Shown here: positions 7,440-12,303 of the stretch, piece by piece | Position numbering within the stretch: the first letter of the stretch is position 1 | How the letters are laid out: each line of letters starts with the position of its first letter | DNA from: an uncultured Bacteroidota bacterium | Lineage (GTDB): Bacteria; Bacteroidota; Bacteroidia; Chitinophagales; Chitinophagaceae | Reading direction: 5' to 3' | Assembly (NCBI GenBank): GCA_903913355.1 | Contig: CAIWKU010000184.1 | Span: 1-12,303 of the forward strand | Length of the DNA: 12,303 nt | The notes under the pieces: generated by a model | Database searches by the model: none | What the model was told of the DNA's origin: nothing | Seen by the model: the letters and a program-made list of their open reading frames with translations, nothing else | Program-made: the position numbers and the translations under genes

Positions 7440-8030
7440 ATGCATAAACAGGAATTTACCATAACAGTATATACCGAAAACCATATTGGTTTACTGGTAC
7501 GTATTGCTACTATCTTTTCCAGGCGCAAGATCAATATTGAAAGCCTGAATACGTCTCCTTCTGAAGCAGAGGGAATCCATCGATTTACCATTGTTATTGA
7601 TGAAACAGAAGAAGTGGTGAGAAAACTTGCCAGACAAATTGAAAAGCAGGTTGAAGTTCTAAAAGCGTATTACAATACCAATGACGAAATCATTTGGCAG
7701 GAACTGGCTTTATATAAAGTGCCTACTGATGAGATTGCAGAAAAAGTGAAAGTGGAAAGATTACTTCGCGAACATGGGGCAAGGGCTGTTGTGATACGGA
7801 AAGACTATACCATTTTTGAAACCAGTGGACACAGGGAAGAAACGGAAAAACTGGTAGAAGTGCTTGCGCCATATGGATTAATTGAATTTGTAAGAAGTGC
7901 AAGGGTGGCGATCATTAAAAGCAGTCATGGATTTCATGAGAAATTGAAAGAATTTGAAGAGACAGAACCCGGTGAAGAATTGATTGAGAATGAATTTCTT
8001 GATAAGCAGCAGGAAGTATTTACTATGTAA
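7440..8030 (+). CDS. ilvN: Acetolactate synthase small (regulatory) subunit
   Basis: This subunit binds the IlvB catalytic subunit, raises its activity and confers valine feedback inhibition. Residues 1 to about 80 form an ACT domain: EFTITVYTENHIGLLVRIAT, then FSRRKINIESLN and RFTIVIDE. The remaining residues match the C-terminal ALS small-subunit domain (ELALYKVPTD, then a segment around FETSGHREETEKLVEVLAPY and IEFVRSARVAI). The length is 196 residues, longer than the E. coli IlvH type (about 163) because of an acidic tail after HGFHEKLKEFEE. It starts 10 nt after the ilvB stop. The gap to ilvC is 86 nt, the largest within the operon before ilvC. Confidence 0.94.
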   Translation: MHKQEFTITVYTENHIGLLVRIATIFSRRKINIESLNTSPSEAEGIHRFTIVIDETEEVVRKLARQIEKQVEVLKAYYNTNDEIIWQELALYKVPTDEIAEKVKVERLLREHGARAVVIRKDYTIFETSGHREETEKLVEVLAPYGLIEFVRSARVAIIKSSHGFHEKLKEFEETEPGEELIENEFLDKQQEVFTM

Positions 8031-8075
8031 GATCGTTTCATTAAAATAAAAACCAGTAACAATTATTAAAAACAA

Positions 8076-8102
8076 TCTCCATTTTTCTTTCGGAATTGGA
8101 GG
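8076..8102 (+). other. Possible small hairpin covering a GGAGG upstream of ilvC
   Basis: TCTCCA (8076-8081) can pair with TGGAGG (8097-8102), including one G-U pair, across a 15-nt loop. GGAGGG at 8098-8103 resembles a Shine-Dalgarno sequence but sits about 13 nt from the ilvC ATG, further than usual, and Bacteroidota rarely depend on such sites. This could be a weak translational control element or coincidence. The rest of the 86-nt ilvN-ilvC gap is A/T-rich with nothing else visible. Confidence 0.2.
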
Positions 8103-8116
8103 GTAAAACAAAAAAA

Positions 8117-9178
8117 ATGGCAAAATTAAATTTCGGCGGAGTGGAAGAAAATGTAGTTACTCGCGATGAGTTTCCACTGGCCAAAGCACAGCAGGTTTTA
8201 AAAGATGAAGTAGTCGCTGTAATTGGTTACGGTGTGCAGGGCCCAGGCCAGGCATTGAACCAGAAAGAAAATGGAATCAATGTAATTGTGGGACAACGTA
8301 AAAATTCAAAAAGCTGGGATAAAGCAGTTCATGATGGCTTTGTTCCTGGTGAAACCTTATTCGAAATTGAAGAGGCTTTAGAAAAAGGAACCATCATCTG
8401 TTATTTGCTGAGTGATGCTGCACAGATTGCTATGTGGCCCACTGTAAAAAAGCATTTAACGCCCGGTAAAGCTTTGTATTTTTCGCATGGTTTTGGAATA
8501 ACCTATAACGATCAAACAGGAATTATACCTCCTGCTGATGTGGATGTATTTTTAGTGGCTCCAAAAGGATCCGGAACTTCTTTACGTAGAATGTTCCTGC
8601 AAGGCCGCGGGCTCAACAGTAGTTATGCTATTTTTCAGGATGCTACCGGTCGTGCGTTTGAGCGTGTGGTTTCATTAGGCATTGCGATAGGAAGTGGCTA
8701 TTTGTTTGAAACAAATTTCAAAAAAGAAGTATACAGCGATCTTACGGGCGAACGTGGAACACTCATGGGTGCCATCCAGGGGATTTTCGCTGCTCAGTTT
8801 CAGGTTTTGCGTTCAAAAGGACATTCTCCTTCTGAAGCATTCAATGAAACCGTTGAAGAATTGACCCAATCCCTTATGCCATTGGTAGCAGAAAATGGGA
8901 TGGACTGGATGTATGCCAACTGCTCTACTACTGCACAAAGAGGGGCGCTTGACTGGTGGAAAAAATTCCGTGACGCAACTTTACCTGTTTTTACAGAATT
9001 ATATGAAAGTGTGGCAGCTGGAAAAGAAGCCGCGATTTCTATTGAAAGCAATAGTAAAGCTGATTATCGTGCTAAACTGGAAGTAGAATTGAAGGAACTA
9101 CATGACAGTGAATTATGGCAGGCTGGTAAAACGGTAAGAAGCCTGCGCCCTGAAAACCAGGCACCCGCTTCGGCTTAA
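8117..9178 (+). CDS. ilvC: Ketol-acid reductoisomerase (class I)
   Basis: A Mg-dependent enzyme that isomerises and reduces 2-acetolactate or 2-aceto-2-hydroxybutanoate to the dihydroxy acids used by IlvD. The protein has 353 residues, in the class I (short) range. The Rossmann motif is GYGVQG (37-42). The cofactor loop is GQRKNSKSW (59-67), with Arg and Ser residues of the kind that favour NADPH. The catalytic histidine is in YFSHGFG (H124). Metal ligands are D208 and E212 (YSDLTGERGTL) and E244 and E248 (NETVEELTQS). The variant GYGVQGPGQALN and the long SLRRMFLQGRGLNSSYAIFQ segment are a form I associate with Bacteroidota. ATG 8117 is preferred over an in-frame TTG at 8096, because the TTG extension is only a Lys-rich heptapeptide and its DNA is the GGAGGG-containing leader. 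The inverted repeat downstream may end or trim the message. Confidence 0.96.
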   Translation: MAKLNFGGVEENVVTRDEFPLAKAQQVLKDEVVAVIGYGVQGPGQALNQKENGINVIVGQRKNSKSWDKAVHDGFVPGETLFEIEEALEKGTIICYLLSDAAQIAMWPTVKKHLTPGKALYFSHGFGITYNDQTGIIPPADVDVFLVAPKGSGTSLRRMFLQGRGLNSSYAIFQDATGRAFERVVSLGIAIGSGYLFETNFKKEVYSDLTGERGTLMGAIQGIFAAQFQVLRSKGHSPSEAFNETVEELTQSLMPLVAENGMDWMYANCSTTAQRGALDWWKKFRDATLPVFTELYESVAAGKEAAISIESNSKADYRAKLEVELKELHDSELWQAGKTVRSLRPENQAPASA

Positions 9179-9183
9179 TTGTC

Positions 9184-9233
9184 AATGGTCAATAGTGAAT
9201 AGTTAGCATGTCTTTTATTCACTATTGACTATT
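9184..9233. repeat. Long AT-rich inverted repeat built of heptad units
   Basis: Arm 9184-9202 pairs with arm 9215-9233. The core is 14 perfect pairs (9188-9201 with 9216-9229), extended by three A-T pairs and two G-U pairs, around a 12-nt loop. Each arm is itself a 7-nt tandem repeat. The left arm reads GTCAATG, GTCAATA, GTGAATA (9181-9201). The right arm reads TATTCAC, TATTGAC, TATTCGT (9216-9236), the complement of similar heptads. It fills most of the ilvC-ilvA gap. There is no run of T right after the stem, so it is a poor intrinsic terminator. It may be a dispersed intergenic repeat, an mRNA-stabilising hairpin after ilvC, or a protein-binding site. Confidence 0.85.
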
Positions 9234-9237
9234 CGTA

Positions 9238-9245
9238 TACGTTTT
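9238..9245 (+). promoter_or_regulatory. Weak candidate -7 element for ilvA
   Basis: TACGTTTT (9238-9245) differs by one base from TAnnTTTG and ends 13 nt before the ilvA start codon. That is nearly the same distance as the candidate elements before the two leader ORFs (16 and 13 nt). No good TTTG is visible 19 nt upstream, where the inverted repeat lies. ilvA may therefore have its own promoter or be read through from ilvC. Confidence 0.2.
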
Positions 9246-9258
9246 GTAAAATACAACT

Positions 9259-10521
9259 ATGCAAGAAGCATCATCTATAGTAAAAGCACCCAAACTCGAT
9301 TTTCAGAGCGCTGCCAACAGGTTGAAGAAGGTAGTGAACAGAACGCCACTGACTTTCAACCATAACCTTTCGCGTAAATATCAGTGCAATGTTTACTTAA
9401 AACGAGAGGACCTGCAAATCGTTCGTTCTTATAAATTAAGAGGTGCCTATAATATGATGAGCAGCCTTCCCTTGGAAGAATTACAAAATGGTGTTGTATG
9501 TGCCAGCGCGGGTAATCATGCACAGGGTTTTGCCTATAGCTGTAAAAAATTAAATGTAAAAGGGGTGGTTTTCATGCCTATCATTACCCCTAACCAGAAG
9601 GTAAGTCAAACGAAAATGTTTGGTGATGGATTTGTAGAAGTTCGCCTTACCGGAGATACCTATGATGACTGTGCAATAGCTGCCAAACAATATACCGAAG
9701 AAAATAAAATGACTTTTATTCCGCCTTTCGATGATATCCGGATTATTGAAGGGCAGGCAACGGTGGGTATGGAAATTTTAGAAGATCAGTCGGATATTGA
9801 TTATTTATTTGTACCGGTGGGTGGTGGCGGATTAAGCGCAGGAGTAGGTGCTTATTTTAAAATGTTCTCTCCTAAAACAAAAGTTATAGGCCTGGAACCT
9901 GAAGGTGCCCCTTCTATGCTGGCAGCATTAAAAGCCGGTCACCCGGTTACGCTTGATAATATTGAGCGATTTGTTGATGGCGCATCTGTTAAACGTGTGG
10001 GAGATATCAGCTTCAGTATCTGTAAAGAAGTATTGGATGATATGCATCTGGTTCCGGAAGGAAAAATTTGCTCTACTATATTACAATTGTATAATGAAGA
10101 TGCGATTGTAGTAGAACCTGCAGGTGCCATGTCTATTTCTGCCCTTGATGATTATGCAGATGTGATCAAAGGGAAAAACATTGTTTGTATTGTTAGCGGA
10201 AGCAATAACGATATAGACAGGATGCAGGAAATTAAAGAAAGGTCTTTGCAGTATGAAGGCTTAAAACATTATTTCCTGGTACGATTTGCCCAGAGACCCG
10301 GCGCATTAAAAGAATTTGTAAACCATGTATTGGGGCCAGATGATGATATTACCCGGTTTGAATTTATGCAGAAGCATAATAAAGAAACCGGCCCGGCATT
10401 GGTGGGGATAGAGTTAAAATCAAGAACCGATTATGAAATACTGATACAAAATCTGGATCGCTTTCATATCAACTATACTGAACTGAAGCCGGATGATAAT
10501 TTATTTGGGTACCTGGTATAA
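9259..10521 (+). CDS. ilvA: Threonine dehydratase (threonine ammonia-lyase), short biosynthetic form
   Basis: A PLP enzyme that deaminates threonine to 2-oxobutanoate, the committed step to isoleucine. Of its 420 residues, about 1-320 are the fold-type II catalytic domain. The PLP lysine is K59 in SYKLRGAYNMM, the substrate loop is SAGNHAQG (83-90), the PLP phosphate-binding glycine loop is GGGG (189-192), and SGSNND lies at 313-318. A single ACT-like domain follows (about 330-420, starting EGLKHYFLVRFAQRPGALKE), so allosteric control by isoleucine is likely. This is the roughly 420-residue form known from Bacillus and Bacteroidota. The E. coli form is about 514 residues with two such domains. 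The catabolic TdcB type lacks the domain. It lies 80 nt after ilvC across the inverted repeat. Only 38 nt separate its stop from the next leader ORF, and no terminator is seen there. Confidence 0.96.
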   Translation: MQEASSIVKAPKLDFQSAANRLKKVVNRTPLTFNHNLSRKYQCNVYLKREDLQIVRSYKLRGAYNMMSSLPLEELQNGVVCASAGNHAQGFAYSCKKLNVKGVVFMPIITPNQKVSQTKMFGDGFVEVRLTGDTYDDCAIAAKQYTEENKMTFIPPFDDIRIIEGQATVGMEILEDQSDIDYLFVPVGGGGLSAGVGAYFKMFSPKTKVIGLEPEGAPSMLAALKAGHPVTLDNIERFVDGASVKRVGDISFSICKEVLDDMHLVPEGKICSTILQLYNEDAIVVEPAGAMSISALDDYADVIKGKNIVCIVSGSNNDIDRMQEIKERSLQYEGLKHYFLVRFAQRPGALKEFVNHVLGPDDDITRFEFMQKHNKETGPALVGIELKSRTDYEILIQNLDRFHINYTELKPDDNLFGYLV

Positions 10522-10538
10522 TGAAAGCAGATTTTCCG

Positions 10539-10546
10539 TATCTTAG
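10539..10546 (+). promoter_or_regulatory. Weak candidate -7 element for the thr leader
   Basis: TATCTTAG (10539-10546) resembles TAnnTTTG with one mismatch and ends 13 nt before the leader ATG at 10560. No TTTG stands at the expected distance upstream; the nearest, at 10504-10507, is about 31 nt away. A start here would give a leader-first transcript similar to that of the ilv operon. Read-through from ilvA is the alternative. Confidence 0.25.
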
Positions 10547-10559
10547 ATATTCCTGATTC

Positions 10560-10655
10560 ATGCAGCAAAAGATATCACATATTACATCACCTATCTCAAC
10601 AGGCTCCCTGTTTGTTGCTGCTATTATTACCATTACTACTATTACAACCCTGTAA
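10560..10655 (+). CDS. thrL: thr operon leader peptide (Ile/Thr-rich)
   Basis: A 31-codon ORF running from ATG 10560 to TAA 10653-10655. Residues 22-30 read IITITTITT (10623-10649), four Ile and five Thr codons in a row, just before the last codon. Ile and Thr also recur earlier (residues 5, 8, 9, 12, 14). The resemblance to the E. coli ThrL leader, which contains a TTITTTITITT run, is close in kind though not in full sequence. It lies 38 nt after ilvA and 98 nt before thrA. It most likely senses charged Thr and Ile tRNA to control aspartokinase/homoserine dehydrogenase expression. The symbol is given for function, not homology. Codon bias, length and position are direct observations; the control role is inferred. 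Confidence 0.85.
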   Translation: MQQKISHITSPISTGSLFVAAIITITTITTL

Positions 10656-10725
10656 AGGGTTAATTATTATCATACCACCACAGGGCTTTCACAAGCTGTT
10701 TTCAATCAAAAAGAAAGTATTTTTT
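10598..10725 (+). promoter_or_regulatory. thr attenuator region: competing stems and candidate terminators
   Basis: Several short, mutually exclusive pairings are visible. AACAGG/CCTGTT (10598-10603 with 10607-10612) and AACCCT/AGGGTT (10646-10651 with 10656-10661) are local hairpins. CCCTGT occurs twice (10606-10611 and 10648-10653), and both copies are complementary to ACAGGG at 10680-10685. Two terminator candidates exist. One is ACAG..CTT with AAGCTGT (10680-10699, two-base bulge) followed by TTTT. The other is CTTTC/GAAAG (10686-10690 with 10713-10717), helped by TTTT/AAAA inside, before the T-run 10720-10725. Both are much weaker than the ilv terminator, so the region is well supported as regulatory but the exact fold is unsettled. 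The second CCCTGT overlaps the leader stop codon, as expected if a terminating ribosome masks it. Confidence 0.5.
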
Positions 10726-10753
10726 ATCGTCCCCAGGGATAACAAAATTTTAT

Positions 10754-12303
10754 ATGCAGGTATTAAAATTCGGCGGTAGTTCGGTTTCCAATGCTTCGAA
10801 TATCAATAAGGTAGTAGCCATTGTTCAATCAGCAATCAAAAAAGAACCAACCGTTTTAGTGGTTTCCGCTTTAGGTGGAATTACTGATCAATTATTACAG
10901 ATAGGTCATCTTGCTGCAACAGCAGATGAAACGTATAAGTCATTGCTTACAGAGGCAGAAAACCGACATCTGGATACAGTACGTGAATTATTGCCTATTC
11001 AGCAGCAAAGTGCTACCCTGAGTGCAGTTAAGCAACAATTTAATCAACTCGACGGCATTTGTGATGGAGTCTTTTTATTAGGAGAACTGTCTCCACGCAC
11101 CAAAGACAGAATTGTTAGTTATGGAGAATTGCTTTCTTCAATGATTGTATCCGCTAAAATTCAATCACTGGGTATATCCCAGATTTGGTTAGATGCCCGT
11201 GAATTGATTATCACCAATTCACATCATGGAAATGCTTCAGTTGATTTTGCTGAGACTGAAAAAAGAATACAAGACCATCTTGCTCAAAACCCAAGTACTT
11301 TATATGTTGTACCTGGATTTATTGCCAGTGATCACCATAAGAATACTACTACTCTTGGCAGGGGAGGATCTGATTATACCGCAGCTATTTTTGCTGCAGC
11401 AGTCAAAGCTTCTTTACTTGAAATTTGGACAGATGTAAGTGGAATGATGACGGCTGATCCAAGATTGGTACAAAATGCCAAACCCATTCAATATATTTCT
11501 TATCAGGAAGCAATGGAATTATCGCATTTTGGTGCCAAGATAATCTATCCGCCTACTATACAACCTGTAATGAGTAAGCATATACCGGTTTGGATTAAAA
11601 ACACATTTGCGCCTGAAGAACATGGTACACTTATAGAAAATGAATCAGCCGTTACTGATAGCTTTATCAGGGGCATTTCCAGTATCAATGCAATTAGTTT
11701 GCTTAGTTTGGAGGGAAGCGGGATGATTGGTATTCCTGGTTTTTCAAAACGCTTATTTGAAGCATTAGCAAGCGAAAGTGTAAATGTAATACTCATTACA
11801 CAGAGCTCATCTGAACATTCTATTTGTGTTGGTATTAATCAATCAGATACTGTTAAAGCGAAACAAGCCATCGATCATGCGTTTAGTTATGAGATTGAAA
11901 GTGGCAAAGTAGAACCCCTTAAAGTAGAAACGGGTTTGTCAATTGTTGCCTTGGTTGGAGAACAAATGAAAAGTCACCCGGGTATTAGTGGTAAAATGTT
12001 TGGCGTACTGGGCAGAAATGGTATCAATGTGCGCGCCATTGCCCAGGGCTCATCTGAGAAAAACATTTCTGCAGTGTTATCTGCCTTGGATGTTAAGAAA
12101 GCAATCAATGTTTTGCATGAAGAGTTTTTTGAAACCACTTATAAACAACTCAATGTATTTATTGCAGGAACCGGGAATGTGGGTAGCAAGCTCATTGGTC
12201 AGATTCAAAAACAGTTTTCATACCTGCAAAACCATCTGAGGCTACAAATTCAAATCATCGGATTGGCAAACAGTAAAAAAATTCTGTTGGACGAAGATGG
12301 AAT
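10754..12303 (+). CDS. thrA: Bifunctional aspartokinase / homoserine dehydrogenase (partial, runs off the window)
   Basis: An open frame from ATG 10754 to the window edge: 516 codons without a stop, about two thirds of the usual 810-820 residues. Residues 1 to about 290 are the aspartate kinase domain: KFGGSS (5-10), VVSALGGITD, GELLSS, TLGRGGSDYTAA, and WTDVSGMMTADPR. Two ACT domains follow, near 305-365 (from GISSINAISLLSLEG) and 394-450 (GLSIVALVGEQM, then GISGKMFGVLGRNGINVRAIAQGSSE). The homoserine dehydrogenase part begins with the nucleotide-binding GTGNVG (472-477). The protein phosphorylates aspartate and reduces aspartate semialdehyde to homoserine, entering the threonine branch. The ACT domains suggest threonine feedback. 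The adjacent Ile/Thr-rich leader supports the threonine-type (ThrA) rather than methionine-type (MetL) assignment. thrB and thrC may follow beyond the edge. Confidence 0.95.
   Translation, partial: MQVLKFGGSSVSNASNINKVVAIVQSAIKKEPTVLVVSALGGITDQLLQIGHLAATADETYKSLLTEAENRHLDTVRELLPIQQQSATLSAVKQQFNQLDGICDGVFLLGELSPRTKDRIVSYGELLSSMIVSAKIQSLGISQIWLDARELIITNSHHGNASVDFAETEKRIQDHLAQNPSTLYVVPGFIASDHHKNTTTLGRGGSDYTAAIFAAAVKASLLEIWTDVSGMMTADPRLVQNAKPIQYISYQEAMELSHFGAKIIYPPTIQPVMSKHIPVWIKNTFAPEEHGTLIENESAVTDSFIRGISSINAISLLSLEGSGMIGIPGFSKRLFEALASESVNVILITQSSSEHSICVGINQSDTVKAKQAIDHAFSYEIESGKVEPLKVETGLSIVALVGEQMKSHPGISGKMFGVLGRNGINVRAIAQGSSEKNISAVLSALDVKKAINVLHEEFFETTYKQLNVFIAGTGNVGSKLIGQIQKQFSYLQNHLRLQIQIIGLANSKKILLDEDG

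Noticed and set aside
8096..8116. Longer start of IlvC at TTG 8096
   Set aside because: The extension is a short Lys-rich stretch over a GGAGGG-containing leader. ATG 8117 gives the usual IlvC N-terminus.
11226..11438. Forward ORFs inside thrA in other frames (also 11988-12239)
   Set aside because: The aspartokinase frame is continuous through both with conserved motifs. These are out-of-frame shadows.
1..12303. Defence system, prophage, transposon or CRISPR array
   Set aside because: No transposase, integrase, nuclease, regular repeat-spacer array or terminal repeats are visible. All long genes are core amino-acid metabolism apart from the ABC ATPase.

Overview
The window is a compact amino-acid biosynthesis region from an AT-rich bacterium, most likely a member of the Bacteroidota and possibly a Chitinophagales-type organism. 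This assignment rests on three things: the protein sequence types of the IlvC, ModF-like and IlvE products, start codons mostly without Shine-Dalgarno sequences, and at least one good match to the Bacteroidota promoter form (TTTG, about 19 nt, TAnnTTTG). All genes lie on the + strand.

Positions 1-2674 hold the end of a leucine block. They contain the last codons of a probable leuD, a two-domain ModF-like ABC ATPase, and leuB. The ABC gene sits inside the leu block with short gaps (31 and 24 nt), so it is probably co-transcribed although it has no known role in leucine synthesis.

Positions 2675-3026 are a regulatory region. A Bacteroidota-type promoter is followed by a 30-codon leader ORF with a dense Ile/Val run, and then by a strong GC-rich hairpin with a T-rich tail. 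This is a textbook layout for ribosome-mediated attenuation of the ilv operon by isoleucine and valine.

Positions 3027-9178 carry ilvE, ilvD, ilvB, ilvN and ilvC in close succession. Together with ilvA they supply the common isoleucine/valine pathway: threonine deamination, acetohydroxyacid synthesis, reductoisomerisation, dehydration and transamination. Between ilvC and ilvA (9179-9258) is a long AT-rich inverted repeat made of heptad units. ilvA (9259-10521) is the short threonine dehydratase with one C-terminal ACT-like domain.

Positions 10522-10753 are a second attenuator-like region. A 31-codon leader ORF ends in an Ile/Thr-rich run, followed by several mutually exclusive short stems. 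It precedes a bifunctional aspartokinase/homoserine dehydrogenase gene (thrA), which begins at 10754 and runs off the end of the window. The order therefore follows metabolic flow: thrA leads towards threonine, ilvA converts threonine to 2-oxobutanoate, and the ilv genes continue to isoleucine and valine. Each half has a leader peptide rich in the amino acids it makes.

I found no mobile elements, tRNA or rRNA genes, CRISPR arrays or defence genes. This is conserved core metabolism. The parts most worth a second look are the two short leader ORFs and their RNA structures, the ABC ATPase embedded in the leu block, and the heptad inverted repeat.
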